From NCBI RefSeq assembly GCF_001612635.1, contig NZ_BDAV01000014.1:186001-250000 (forward strand): a stretch of 64,000 nucleotides of DNA, in the 5' to 3' direction. Both the position numbers and the translations under genes were made by a program. The notes below the pieces were generated by a model. That model worked only from the letters and a program-made list of their open reading frames with translations. It was not told the DNA's origin and made no database searches. Position 1 is the first letter of the stretch; each line of letters starts with the position of its first letter. The DNA comes from Nocardia africana NBRC 100379 (GTDB taxonomy: Bacteria; Actinomycetota; Actinomycetes; Mycobacteriales; Mycobacteriaceae). Positions 9,245 to 18,177 of the stretch are shown one piece after another.

Positions 9245-10174
9245 TTAACCCACCGCGTCCCGTCGTGCCCAGCGCCGGGATCGGTGCAGCGCGTCGGCGG
9301 TGAACACCGCCAGAGCCGTCCAGATCAGCCCGAATCCGATCCAGCGCGAGGCGGGCATCGGCTCGTGCCCCACCAGCACACCCCACGCCAATTGCAGTGC
9401 GGGAGTGAGATATTGCAGAATTCCCATGGTCGACAGCGGCACCCGCGACGCGGCGAAGGCGAACAGCAGCAGCGGAATCAGCGTCACCGGGCCGGTGGCG
9501 ACCAGCAAGGCGGTGTGGCCCGCGCCGTGCCCGAACTCGGCGTCTCCGCGCATGCTCAGCGCGATGACGACCGCCAGCGCGAACGGCGCGGACACCACGC
9601 CCTCGGCGGCGACGCTGCGCATCGGGTCGAGCCGGATCACCTTCTTCACCAGACCGTAGGTGGCGAAGGAACAGGCCAGCACGAGCGCGATCACCGGCGG
9701 CTTGCCGTAGTCGACGGTCAGCACCACCACCGCGGCGCCACCGAGCCCCAGCGCCACCCACTGCGGCCACACCAGCCGCTCCCGGAACAGCACCACGCCG
9801 AACAGGACGGTGACCAGCGGGTTGATGAAATAGCCGAGCGCGCATTCCACCACGTGCCCCGACGTCACGCCGTAGACGTAGGTCCCCCAGTTGAGGGAGA
9901 TCGCCGCCGCGGCCACCGCCGCCAACCGCCAGGTCCGGCCGTCGATCGCCCCCAGTTCGCGCAATCGCCCGGCCGCCAGCAGCAACGCCAGCACCACGAC
10001 CAGCGTCCACAGAATCCGCTGCGCCAGGATTTCGATCGGCCCCGCGAAGTCGAGCAATCCGAAGAAGGCGGGAAACATTCCCCAGATCAGATACGCCCCC
10101 GCGCCGACCGCGACGCCGCCACCGGTGAGCGACCGCCCGAGCCGCCGTCGCACCGGGCCACCCGCGCCGGACAT
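9245..10174 (-). CDS. rarD: EamA/RarD-family inner-membrane transporter
   Basis: A 309-residue member of the drug/metabolite transporter superfamily with ten hydrophobic helices in two EamA repeats. The RarD subfamily signature is at the N-terminus (GAYLIWGMFPAFFGLL), followed by EILAQRILWT, NWGTYVYGVTSGHVVECALGY and YFINPLVTVLFGVVLFRERL, all characteristic. RarD was named in E. coli from a chloramphenicol-sensitive phenotype; its substrate remains unclear. I chose the ATG at 10174, directly preceded by GGAGGAG; an upstream in-frame start at 10240 would add 22 unlikely residues. It is transcribed towards the VOC gene, 79 bases away. Confidence 0.88.
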   Translation of the reverse strand: MSGAGGPVRRRLGRSLTGGGVAVGAGAYLIWGMFPAFFGLLDFAGPIEILAQRILWTLVVVLALLLAAGRLRELGAIDGRTWRLAAVAAAAISLNWGTYVYGVTSGHVVECALGYFINPLVTVLFGVVLFRERLVWPQWVALGLGGAAVVVLTVDYGKPPVIALVLACSFATYGLVKKVIRLDPMRSVAAEGVVSAPFALAVVIALSMRGDAEFGHGAGHTALLVATGPVTLIPLLLFAFAASRVPLSTMGILQYLTPALQLAWGVLVGHEPMPASRWIGFGLIWTALAVFTADALHRSRRWARRDAVG

Positions 10175-10345
10175 CTCCTCCGTACCGCTCACCGATCCAC
10201 GCACCCGCACGAGCGGCACGCTACTTCCGTCCGGCAGCATCTGTCGAGCGGGTTTCGGACAGCGCTCCCGTCGACCGTACGGATCGCCGGCGCGCGGGGC
10301 CGATCCGGGCCGTGAGCGTCGGCGGACTCGCCCGTCCTCGTCTCC

Positions 10346-11185
10346 TCAGTGCGGAAGGGTCAGAGTCTGCTCGTGCGGCAGACGGACCACCCCGTCGAGG
10401 TAGCGATGGCAGCGGCCGGTCAGCAGCACCCGGGAGCCGTTGACCGTGCAGCGCAGGCGGCCGGTGCGGGCCGAGAGCTGGCGGGCCGACAATTCGCGTC
10501 GGCCGAGTTCGCGGGCCCACAGCGGTGCCAGCTGGGCGTGCGCGGAGCCGGTGACCGGATCCTCGTCGACGCCGACGCCGGGGGCGAAGAAGCGGGAGAC
10601 GAAATCGCAGCGGTCGCCGGGCGCGGTGAGGATCACGCCGCGGCGCAGCGCCGGGAACGCGGCGAAGGTGGGGCGAGCCTGGCGTACTTCGGCCTCGGTG
10701 GCGACCACGACCATCTCGTCCTGGCCGGTCAGCACGCGCACCGGCCGCACTCCGAGCGCCGCGATCAGATCCGGATCCGGGACGGTGTCCACCGACTCGA
10801 CCAGCGGCAGGTCGAGCTCGAGCTCCGCGCCGTCGCGTTCCACGCCGAGCCAGCCGCTGCGGGTGAAGAAGTGCAGCCGGTCGGCGGTGGGATGCATATC
10901 GTCGAAGATCTGCGCCGCGGTGGCGAGGGTGGCGTGCCCGCACAGATCGACCTCGGTGGCCGGAGTGAACCAGCGCAGCCAGAACGCCGGGCCGTCTCCG
11001 GGCGGCAACCCGGCCTCCACCGGGAGTGCCGAGATATAGAAGGCCGTTTCGGAGAGCCGGTTCTCCTCGGCCAGCCGCTGCAGCAGTTCGTCGGGCAACC
11101 AGCCGAGCAGCGGCATGACCGCCGCCGGATTACCCGTGAAGGGCGCATCCGCGAACGCATCGATCTGATGCAGCAGGACCTCCAT
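10346..11185 (-). CDS. PhzF-family isomerase-like protein
   Basis: A 279-residue member of the PhzF/diaminopimelate-epimerase-fold family. The N-terminus VLLHQIDAFADAPFTGNPAAVMPL and the AEENRLSETAFYI segment, which carries the catalytic glutamate of PhzF, are clear. WFTPATEVDLCGHATLATA and the second-half PGVGVDEDPVTGSAHAQLAPLW motif complete the two-lobed fold. PhzF of Pseudomonas isomerises DHHA in phenazine synthesis, but there are no other phenazine genes here, so this is more probably one of the widespread family members of unknown substrate. I chose the ATG at 11185 because family proteins begin at this strand. Confidence 0.87.
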   Translation of the reverse strand: MEVLLHQIDAFADAPFTGNPAAVMPLLGWLPDELLQRLAEENRLSETAFYISALPVEAGLPPGDGPAFWLRWFTPATEVDLCGHATLATAAQIFDDMHPTADRLHFFTRSGWLGVERDGAELELDLPLVESVDTVPDPDLIAALGVRPVRVLTGQDEMVVVATEAEVRQARPTFAAFPALRRGVILTAPGDRCDFVSRFFAPGVGVDEDPVTGSAHAQLAPLWARELGRRELSARQLSARTGRLRCTVNGSRVLLTGRCHRYLDGVVRLPHEQTLTLPH

Positions 11186-11278
11186 ACTGCCGAAGGTACC
11201 CGCGTTGCGAATCGATGCGCGGCACAAGAACCTTCACGGCGCGCCATACCATGCGACCAGTTGACGCGCCGGCGCGGC

Positions 11279-13726
11279 TCAGGCCTTGCGCCCCAGCGGC
11301 TTCCGGCCCGGCGAATCCGGGAACAGGTGCCGCTGTTCACCGGCCACCACCGCGGTGATCCACCACGCCACCTCCACCAGCACGATGCCGACCGCGCCGC
11401 AGGCGAACGCGACCCCGGTCAGCTCGGCGTTCGACGGGTCGAGTTTGAAGAAGTGGCGGGTGAACGGCACCGTGAACAGGATCAGATAGCCCGCGACCGA
11501 ACCGGCGATGAGCAGGATCTTCCACCAGTTCCACGGCCGCGCCACGATCGCCAGCACCCACACCGCGATCACCAGCAGCGTGATCAGCGCCGTCGTGCCG
11601 ATCTGCACCTCGCGCGCCTCGGTCGGCAGGCTCTGGTCCGCGCTCCAATAGGCGATCAGGTAGGCGATGAAGGTCATCACGCCGATCACCGTGCCGGAGG
11701 GGATCGCCAGCCGCAGCACCCGCGGCACGAAACCCGTTCGCGCCCTTTCGTTGTTGGGCGCCAGCGACAGGATGAAGGCCGGAATGCCGATGGTGAACCA
11801 GGCGGCGATGGTGACGTGCCGCGGCAGGAACGGATACGACAACGGGGCGTAGTCGAAGATCTGCGATCCGATGCCCGCCACCCCGACGAGGAAGGCCAGC
11901 AGGACCGAATACACGGTCTTGGTGAGGAACAGATTCGAGACGCGCTCGATATTGCCGATCACCCGCCGGCCCTCCCCCACCACGTACGGCAGGGTGGCGA
12001 AACGGTTGTCCAGCAACACGATCTGCGCGACCGCGCGGGTGGCCGGACTGCCCGACCCCATCGCGACACCGATATCGGCGTCCTTGAGCGCCAGGACGTC
12101 GTTGACGCCGTCGCCGGTCATCGCCACGGTGTGCCCGCGCGACTGCAACGCGCCCACCATCGCACGCTTCTGATCCGGGCGGACCCGACCGAAGGTGGTT
12201 TCGCGGTCCAGCACATCGGCCAATTCGGCCTGGGCGGTGGGCAACCGGCGCGCGTCGACGGCATGCTCACCGCCGGGCAGGCCGAGCGAGGAGGCCACCG
12301 CGCCCACCGACACCGCGTTGTCGCCGGAGATCACCTTGATCGAGACATCCTGTCCGGCAAAGTAATCCAGCGTTTCGCGCGCGTCCGGGCGGACCTTCTG
12401 TTCCAGCACGACCAGCGCCTGCGGCGTCACCGTGCCCGGCGCGTCCGGGTCGTCGACGGGCCGATCCGAGGAGGCCAGCAGCAGCACCCGCAGCCCCTGC
12501 GCGCCGATGTCCTGCGCGGTGGCGGCGATGCCGGAATCCGGGTCGAGGAGCACATCCGGCGCTCCGAGCAGCCAGTTCCCGTGCTCGCCGTAGGAGATGC
12601 CGCTCCACTTCTTGGCCGAGCTGAACGGCGCGACCGCGGTCGACGCCCAGTCCGGATCATCGGTCATGGCCTCGGCGATGGCGAGGACGCTGGCATTGGG
12701 ACGCGGATCGTCGTGAGCGAGCGCGCCCAGCACCGAGCGCAACCGCTGTTCCGGCACATCGCCGACGACACGCAGTTCCGACAACCGCATCCCGTTCTCG
12801 GTGAGGGTGCCGGTCTTGTCCGCGCACACCACGTCGACCCGGGCCAGGCCCTCGATCGCGGGCAGCTCCTGGACCAGGCATTTGCGCTGGCCGAGCCGCA
12901 CCACACCGACCGCGAACGCGATCGAGGTCATCAGCACCAGGCCCTCCGGCACCATCGGCACCAACGCGGCGACCATGCCGTTCAGCGCGTGCTGCCAGCT
13001 CTGGTGACTGGAGAACAGCTGGTTGTAGATCGTGACCAGACCCGCCGGAATCAGCAGGTAGGTGATGACCTTCAGGATGGTGTCGATACCGCTGCGCAGC
13101 TCCGAATCGACCAGCGTGAACTTCGATGCCTCGTGGGCCAGCTGCGCGGCATACGCGTCCTTTCCGACCTTGGTGGCTCGGTAGGCGCCCGATCCGGCGA
13201 CCACGTAACTGCCGGACATCACCTTCGCGCCGACCGACTTGTCGATCGGATCGGCCTCACCGGTGAGCAGCGATTCGTCGACCTCGAGCAGTTCGCATTC
13301 GACGACCTCGCCGTCGACCACGATCTGGTCACCGGGCCCCAGCTCGATCAGATCGTCGAGCACCACATCCTTCGGGCCGATCTCGGCGGCGGCGCCGTCG
13401 CGGCGCACCATCGGTTTGGCCTGGCCGACGATGGCGAGTTTGTCCAGGGTCCGCTTGGCGCGCAGCTCCTGCACGATGCCGACCACGCTGTTGGCCACGA
13501 TCAGCAGGCCGAACATGCCGTCGATGATCGATCCGGTGGCCAGGACCAGCACGAACAGGACGCCGAGGATGGCGTTGATCCGGGTGAACACATTGGCCCG
13601 GACGATGTCGGCAACCGATCGGCTCGCCCGATCCGGCATATCGTTGGTCTGCCCGTCACGAACGCGCTGTGCGACCTCTGCCGCGGTCAGGCCGGGTGCG
13701 CGCGCTTGCTGCTCGGTGATCGACAT
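11279..13726 (-). CDS. ctpE: Cation-transporting P-type ATPase, CtpE orthologue
   Basis: An 815-residue P-type ATPase closely matching mycobacterial CtpE (Rv0908), for which a role in calcium uptake has been reported in mycobacteria. Visible parts are the actuator TGE loop (LLTGEADP, about 155-160), a helix-4 motif VPMVPEGLVL (about 257-266) instead of the CPC of heavy-metal pumps, the phosphorylated aspartate in DKTGTLTE (D303), the hinge GDGVNDVLALKDADIGVAMG, and about four C-terminal helices. There is no N-terminal metal-binding domain. The start at 13726 gives an N-terminus like CtpE. It stands alone on this strand between phzF-like and rluD-side genes, a context different from that in M. 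tuberculosis. Confidence 0.92.
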   Translation of the reverse strand: MSITEQQARAPGLTAAEVAQRVRDGQTNDMPDRASRSVADIVRANVFTRINAILGVLFVLVLATGSIIDGMFGLLIVANSVVGIVQELRAKRTLDKLAIVGQAKPMVRRDGAAAEIGPKDVVLDDLIELGPGDQIVVDGEVVECELLEVDESLLTGEADPIDKSVGAKVMSGSYVVAGSGAYRATKVGKDAYAAQLAHEASKFTLVDSELRSGIDTILKVITYLLIPAGLVTIYNQLFSSHQSWQHALNGMVAALVPMVPEGLVLMTSIAFAVGVVRLGQRKCLVQELPAIEGLARVDVVCADKTGTLTENGMRLSELRVVGDVPEQRLRSVLGALAHDDPRPNASVLAIAEAMTDDPDWASTAVAPFSSAKKWSGISYGEHGNWLLGAPDVLLDPDSGIAATAQDIGAQGLRVLLLASSDRPVDDPDAPGTVTPQALVVLEQKVRPDARETLDYFAGQDVSIKVISGDNAVSVGAVASSLGLPGGEHAVDARRLPTAQAELADVLDRETTFGRVRPDQKRAMVGALQSRGHTVAMTGDGVNDVLALKDADIGVAMGSGSPATRAVAQIVLLDNRFATLPYVVGEGRRVIGNIERVSNLFLTKTVYSVLLAFLVGVAGIGSQIFDYAPLSYPFLPRHVTIAAWFTIGIPAFILSLAPNNERARTGFVPRVLRLAIPSGTVIGVMTFIAYLIAYWSADQSLPTEAREVQIGTTALITLLVIAVWVLAIVARPWNWWKILLIAGSVAGYLILFTVPFTRHFFKLDPSNAELTGVAFACGAVGIVLVEVAWWITAVVAGEQRHLFPDSPGRKPLGRKA

Positions 13727-13927
13727 GTCCGACAGCCTAGAGCGTTTCCGGCGAATCGGACGGCACCCGGGCCCGGGCCCACGGGCGGGCAATCGTCCGG
13801 CATCCGGCCGTGTGCGCGGCGGGAAACCGGCGATCGGCGATGCGACGGGTGAGTGCGACCAGATCGTCGCCCCGGTATCGCCCCGCCGCCTCGATTACGC
13901 CGCCCGGCACCGACAGCACCGCAGGGC

Positions 13928-14587
13928 TCAGTGGTCGGGAATCGGACCGTCGTCGGGTCCCGGCGCCACGACGTCGACGTGGTCGGGCAGCAGCGGCAGC
14001 ACCGCGAAGGCGCCCGCGGCGGCATCCGGCGGCAGCGCCTGCACACTGCGAATTCCGGTGTGGGACGCCACACCTCGCAACTGAGCGAGGGTGCCGCGGA
14101 CCACGAGGTTCACCGCGCACGCGCAGCCGGCGTGCAGGCGCGCGGCCAGCACCGCCGCGAGGCGGCGGGAGCGGTCGTCGTCGGCCTGGACGTGATCCAT
14201 CGCGCCCGCGGCCGCCGCCTGCGCGGCCCGCAGCGCGGCGGTTCCGGCCGGGACCGGCACCGTGATCACCGGGGTGGACACGCGGTCGATCGGAACGTGA
14301 TAGAGCACCTGCGAAATACGCAGTCCCGCACCGAGGTCGACGACCTCATCGGTGCTCAGGCCGGTGCTCGCGGTCACCAGCGCCCAGCGGGGCGCGGTAT
14401 CGGCGCCGGACAACGATTCGTGCGCGCGCTCGAGATAGTCGGCGACGCGTTCACCGGAGTCCGGCCCGAGCCGGTCGGTGCCGAGGACCGACGCGCGCGG
14501 CGGCCGCGCCCAGCCCAGGGCGACCACGACGATCAGCAGCACCACCACGACACCGAAACCGGCTGCGGGGCGCCACTTCTCACTCAC
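13928..14587 (-). CDS. Membrane-anchored protein of unknown function downstream of rluD
   Basis: A 219-residue protein with a single N-terminal helix (FGVVVVLLIVVVALGWA, residues 11-27) and an extracytoplasmic alpha/beta-like domain. I recognise no family. The sequence has no obvious catalytic motif; one CAC cluster (HAGCACAVNLVV) could form a disulphide or a thiol site. It starts 12 bases after the rluD stop, so it is probably the last gene of the lspA-rluD operon. Positional conservation next to rluD in actinobacteria is common, but that does not reveal the function. Confidence 0.75.
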   Translation of the reverse strand: MSEKWRPAAGFGVVVVLLIVVVALGWARPPRASVLGTDRLGPDSGERVADYLERAHESLSGADTAPRWALVTASTGLSTDEVVDLGAGLRISQVLYHVPIDRVSTPVITVPVPAGTAALRAAQAAAAGAMDHVQADDDRSRRLAAVLAARLHAGCACAVNLVVRGTLAQLRGVASHTGIRSVQALPPDAAAGAFAVLPLLPDHVDVVAPGPDDGPIPDH

Positions 14588-14599
14588 CGGCCACCTCCG

Positions 14600-15526
14600 T
14601 CACGCCGCGCGCAGCACATCCAGGGCGTGCGCCAGATCGTCGGGATAGTCGCTGGTGATCTCGACCCAGCGGCCGTCGGCGGGATGGGCGAAGCCGAGAC
14701 TGCGCGCGTGCAGCCACTGCCGCTGCAGACCCAGCCGCTCGGCCAGTCGCGGATCGGCGCCGTAGGTGAGATCACCGCAGCAGGGGTGGCGGATCGCCGA
14801 GAAGTGCACGCGGATCTGATGGGTGCGCCCGGTTTCCAGGTGGATGTCGAGCAGACTCGCGGCCTGGAACGCCTCGACGGTGTCGTAGTGGGTGACACTG
14901 GGCCGGCCGTCGGCGGTGACCGCGAACTTCCAGTCGTTGCCGCGGGCCCGCCCGATCGGGGCGTCGATGGTGCCGCTGGACGGATCCGGATGTCCCTGCA
15001 CCAGTGCGTGATAGCGCTTGTCGACCGTGCGCTGCTTGAAGGCCCGCTTCAGCACCGTGTAGGCGTGCTCGGACTGCGCCACCACCATCACCCCGGAGGT
15101 GCCGACGTCGAGCCGGTGCACGATGCCCTGGCGTTCGTGCGCGCCGGAGGTCGAGATGCGGTATCCCATCGCGGCCAGCCCGCCCACCACGGTGGGACCC
15201 GACCAGCCGACACCGGTGTGCGCCGCGACGCCGACCGGCTTGTCGACCGCGACGATGTCGTCGTCGGCGTAGAGGATCTTCATGCCCTCGACCGGAGTGG
15301 CCTCGACGGTGAGTTCCCGTTTCGGTTCGGGGAACTCGACTTCCAGCCAGGCCCCGGCCACGAGCCGGTCGGACTTCCCGGCCGCGGCGCCGTCGATCTG
15401 CACCGAACCGTCCTCGGCCAGTGCGGCGACCGCGGTCCGCGACAGCCCGAGCAGCCGCGAGAGCCCGGCGTCGACCCGCATGCCGTCCAGCCCGTCAGGG
15501 ATCGGCATGGCTCGTGTTTCCCTCAT
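14600..15526 (-). CDS. RluA-family 23S rRNA pseudouridine synthase (RluD-type)
   Basis: A 308-residue pseudouridine synthase that isomerises uridines, probably in the large ribosomal RNA. An S4-like RNA-binding domain occupies about residues 10-75 (LLGLSRTAVAALAEDGSVQIDG). The catalytic domain has the RluA motif HRLDVGTSG with the nucleophilic aspartate, and the C-terminal HLETGRTHQIRVH motif. The start codon overlaps the lspA stop as ATGA, so the two are translationally coupled. The M. tuberculosis orthologue Rv1540 also follows lspA. The exact target nucleotides cannot be read from sequence. Confidence 0.93.
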   Translation of the reverse strand: MRETRAMPIPDGLDGMRVDAGLSRLLGLSRTAVAALAEDGSVQIDGAAAGKSDRLVAGAWLEVEFPEPKRELTVEATPVEGMKILYADDDIVAVDKPVGVAAHTGVGWSGPTVVGGLAAMGYRISTSGAHERQGIVHRLDVGTSGVMVVAQSEHAYTVLKRAFKQRTVDKRYHALVQGHPDPSSGTIDAPIGRARGNDWKFAVTADGRPSVTHYDTVEAFQAASLLDIHLETGRTHQIRVHFSAIRHPCCGDLTYGADPRLAERLGLQRQWLHARSLGFAHPADGRWVEITSDYPDDLAHALDVLRAA

Positions 15527-16359
15527 TCGCCTGCCTTCCCGTCCCGGGCGCCGGCGCCCCGATCATCGTCGTGGCCGGCACGGGTGCCGTCGGGTTCGAA
15601 GCCGAACACCGTCAGCACCACCAGCAGAATCGCCCCGCACACGATCGAGGAATCGGCGACGTTGAACACCGGCCACCATTTGGTGACGGCGATGAAGTCG
15701 ATCACATGTCCCTGCAGCGGACCGGGTGAACGGAACAGCCGGTCCACCAGATTGCCCAGCGCGCCACCGAGGACCAGGCCGAGACCGATCGCCCAGCTCA
15801 GCGAGCGCAGGGTGCGGCCGATGCGGATCACCCCGATCACGACGGCGACCGCGATCAGGGTCAGCAGCCAGGTCATGCCAGTGGCCATCGAGAACGCCGC
15901 GCCGGAATTGCGGATCAGGGTCAGGCGCACCACGTCACCGATGATCGAAATCGGTTCGCCGGGCGTCATCTTCGCCACCACCAGCGCCTTGGTGCCGAGA
16001 TCCAGGGCCAGCACGACGGCGGCGATCACCAGCAGCCACGGCAGGCGGCGCGGGAAGGCCGCGGGCGCGCCGGAAGGCCCCGCAGCGGATTCGGCCGCCG
16101 CATCGTCGGCGGTCCCGGAGGCGCTCACGGCCCCTTCGCGGTCGCTGCGGTCCGGCGCGTTTCCGTCCGGCGCAGTCTCGTTCGTCCCGGCCTCGCCGCG
16201 AATGGCCGCATCCGAGGCGTCCGGCGCCGGAGTGGAGTCCGCGCCGCTGCCGCGCGTGCCGGGTCCGTCGTCGCGGTCGGCGCCCCGATCCGCCGCGGAT
16301 TCGCGCGGGGGTTCGTCGGGGTCGTCGAGGTGCTGCTCACGCGGCCGGTCCGTATTCAC
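15523..16359 (-). CDS. lspA: Lipoprotein signal peptidase II with acidic N-terminal extension
   Basis: Aspartyl protease in the inner membrane that removes signal peptides from prolipoproteins. The core (about residues 105-265) has four membrane helices and both catalytic aspartates: GNLVDRLF and FNVADSSI, with the conserved RNSGAAFS loop. From the GTG at 16359 the protein has 278 residues, of which the first 105 are Asp/Ala/Gly-rich and look disordered. An internal GTG at 16128, preceded by GAAGGGG, would give a 201-residue protein of ordinary LspA length, so the start is uncertain. Several lipoprotein genes nearby would supply substrates. It is coupled to rluD. Confidence 0.92.
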   Translation of the reverse strand: MNTDRPREQHLDDPDEPPRESAADRGADRDDGPGTRGSGADSTPAPDASDAAIRGEAGTNETAPDGNAPDRSDREGAVSASGTADDAAAESAAGPSGAPAAFPRRLPWLLVIAAVVLALDLGTKALVVAKMTPGEPISIIGDVVRLTLIRNSGAAFSMATGMTWLLTLIAVAVVIGVIRIGRTLRSLSWAIGLGLVLGGALGNLVDRLFRSPGPLQGHVIDFIAVTKWWPVFNVADSSIVCGAILLVVLTVFGFEPDGTRAGHDDDRGAGARDGKAGE

Positions 16360-16472
16360 AGCTAGACATCATTCCTTATCACGTCATCGCCGGTTCGCGG
16401 TGCTGTCACCCAGCACGTGGGCGGCCGGGGAGTCAAAGCTGTTTTTCAGGAACCGGTCGTACCCTGATCGGC

Positions 16473-17468
16473 GTGACGGTGTTGTCTTCCCACTCCTGCG
16501 CCTCGGTGACCGGTCTACGCCCCGCGGGCGCGCCCGGCCGGGGCCCGAATCCGCGCGCGGTGCGCTCGGGAGTGCTGTTGATGGTGCTGGCGGTGACCCT
16601 GTCCGCGCTCGGCGTCGGTTGCAGCGACGGGACCGAGGCCACCAGCGACGCCGAGGTCGAGCCCTCGGGTTTCGGCAAGGAGGTCACCCTGCCGATCTCC
16701 GCCGCGGTCGCGACCCTCGTCACTCCGGGCGAGGAACCGCACGCTCCGCTGCGCCCGGCCGTGCGCCCGGGCACCTCCCAGCAGGTGACCCTGCGCACCG
16801 ACCACCACGTCGAACAACAGATCAACGATCAGGCGGTGCGGGACTTCTCACCGCCGTCGGTGACCATTCCGCTCACCGCGGACGCGAAGGCCGACGGCGT
16901 GGACCTCGTCCTCGGCACGGCCACGTCACCGGACCCGGCCTTGGATCAGCAACTGCTGGCCGCCGACGGATCCCACGCCGGTATCGAGTTCACCGACCTC
17001 GGCGCCGTCACCGCGTTGCGGATGGCACCGGCCCCGTCGACGCCCGACACCGCCCGCGCCGCCATCGAACAGGCCTTCTACCAGGCAGTGTACGAGGCGA
17101 TCGCCTTCCCCGCCGATGCGGTCGGCGAGGGTGCGGTGTGGACGGTGCATCAGCGCGTCTCGGGAGTGGTTCCGCTGGACCAGATGACGACCGCGACGCT
17201 CACCAAGCGCGACGGCAATCTGCTGACCATCGCCCTCGACATCACCCAGACGCCCACATCGGCCACCTGGCAGCTGCCCAACAATTCCGGCGACCTCGAC
17301 ATCATCGACTATCTGATGCGCGGTGCGGGCACCATCACCGTGGATCTCGGCCTGCCGCTACCTGTTTCGGGTGCGATCACCATCGGCGGCAATCAGTGCT
17401 ACCGCGATCCGCACACCGATGTGCTGCTGCGCCAGGACGTCCGGACGCAGGTGCGATGGGGCGAGTGA
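16473..17468 (+). CDS. Putative lipoprotein of unknown function
   Basis: A 331-residue exported protein. The N-terminal signal (VLLMVLAVTLSALGVGCSDG) ends in a lipobox LGVGC, giving a mature protein that starts around Cys50. The rest is beta-rich, with repeated Thr/Val strands and no catalytic motif I can name. Two late segments (TTATLTKRDGNLLTIALDI and DVLLRQDVRTQVRWGE) recall actinobacterial DUF6263-like lipoproteins, but I hold that loosely. It starts with GTG, is divergent from lspA, and its stop overlaps the next lipoprotein gene as GTGA. The pair probably acts together at the cell surface. Confidence 0.75.
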   Translation: MTVLSSHSCASVTGLRPAGAPGRGPNPRAVRSGVLLMVLAVTLSALGVGCSDGTEATSDAEVEPSGFGKEVTLPISAAVATLVTPGEEPHAPLRPAVRPGTSQQVTLRTDHHVEQQINDQAVRDFSPPSVTIPLTADAKADGVDLVLGTATSPDPALDQQLLAADGSHAGIEFTDLGAVTALRMAPAPSTPDTARAAIEQAFYQAVYEAIAFPADAVGEGAVWTVHQRVSGVVPLDQMTTATLTKRDGNLLTIALDITQTPTSATWQLPNNSGDLDIIDYLMRGAGTITVDLGLPLPVSGAITIGGNQCYRDPHTDVLLRQDVRTQVRWGE

Positions 17469-18163
17469 ATCGCGCCGCGGTCGTGCTCGCGGGCGTCGTC
17501 GTCGGCGTGAGCGCATGCGGGCACCACGACGATTCGCTGCCGTCGCTGCCCACGACGGCGACCGTACCGCCGATCACCGCCCCGGCCATCACCGATTCCG
17601 ATGCGCTGCGGGCGCGATTGCTCACCCCGGCCGATCTGCCCCCGGGTTTCACGCAGCTCGAGGACGCCTCGGCCGGCAACGGACAGACGCCGCCGGACCG
17701 CTCCCGCACGAATCCGGCCGAATGCGCGAAAGTCCTGGCGCCGATGGGCGATCTGTACAGCGGGTCGTCCGCCCGCGGCGCGGTGCACTACTCGTCGCCG
17801 AACTTCGCCAGTATCGACATCGATATCGCCAGCTACGCCGACGGCAATGCGGCGCAGGCGTTCGCGGCGGCGCAGAAACTACTGCGCGACTGCCGTGCCT
17901 ATTCCGGCACCGACGCCGACGGCACCTCCGTCGACTACCGGCTGGGCGGGCTCGATCAGCCGAAGGCCGGTTCGGCGTCGACCTCGTTCCAGGTCCACAC
18001 CACCAGCGGCGGCATGTCGCTGTATTCCGCGGCCACGATCGCCGTCGTCGGCAGCAGCGTGGTGCAGATCGCGGAAACCTCACCGGCACAGGTGGATCCG
18101 GCCTCGCTGCAGGACCTCACGGCCAAACAGGTCCGGCGACTGGACGGTGTCGCCGGACCCTGA
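17465..18163 (+). CDS. Putative lipoprotein with PknH-like sensor-type domain
   Basis: A 232-residue protein with a short signal (VNRAAVVLAGVVVGVSACG) and a lipobox VSAC. The mature part has the layout of the extracellular PknH-C-like family of Mycobacteriales: LLTPADLPPGF near the front, two or three cysteines (CAKVL and LLRDCRAY) that probably pair, and alternating strands. In M. tuberculosis such domains occur on the PknH kinase and on free lipoproteins. The start overlaps the previous stop codon (GTGA); an ATG nine bases upstream (17456) is an alternative. It ends only 14 bases from the convergent emb gene. The family call is moderate. Confidence 0.72.
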   Translation: MNRAAVVLAGVVVGVSACGHHDDSLPSLPTTATVPPITAPAITDSDALRARLLTPADLPPGFTQLEDASAGNGQTPPDRSRTNPAECAKVLAPMGDLYSGSSARGAVHYSSPNFASIDIDIASYADGNAAQAFAAAQKLLRDCRAYSGTDADGTSVDYRLGGLDQPKAGSASTSFQVHTTSGGMSLYSAATIAVVGSSVVQIAETSPAQVDPASLQDLTAKQVRRLDGVAGP

Positions 18164-18177
18164 CGGCCCCCGCGGCC

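Noticed and set aside
10346..11185. Phenazine biosynthesis locus suggested by the PhzF-like protein
   Set aside because: No phzA, B, D, E or G homologue is nearby, and PhzF-fold proteins are widespread with other roles.
10349..13852. A very long open frame (over 1100 codons) on the plus strand opposite the phzF-like gene and ctpE
   Set aside because: It is the mirror of two well-identified minus-strand genes. High GC removes stop codons, and the translation is Arg/His/Gln-rich with no domain.
13737..13919. Possible 60-residue minus-strand ORF after the membrane-anchored gene at 13928
   Set aside because: It has somewhat protein-like composition but no ribosome site, family or second line of support. 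A frameshifted tail of the upstream gene cannot be shown.
13853..17455. Open frame on the plus strand running through rluD and lspA into a lipoprotein gene
   Set aside because: Only the last part (from 17456/17465) encodes a credible protein; the rest is antisense to rluD and lspA.
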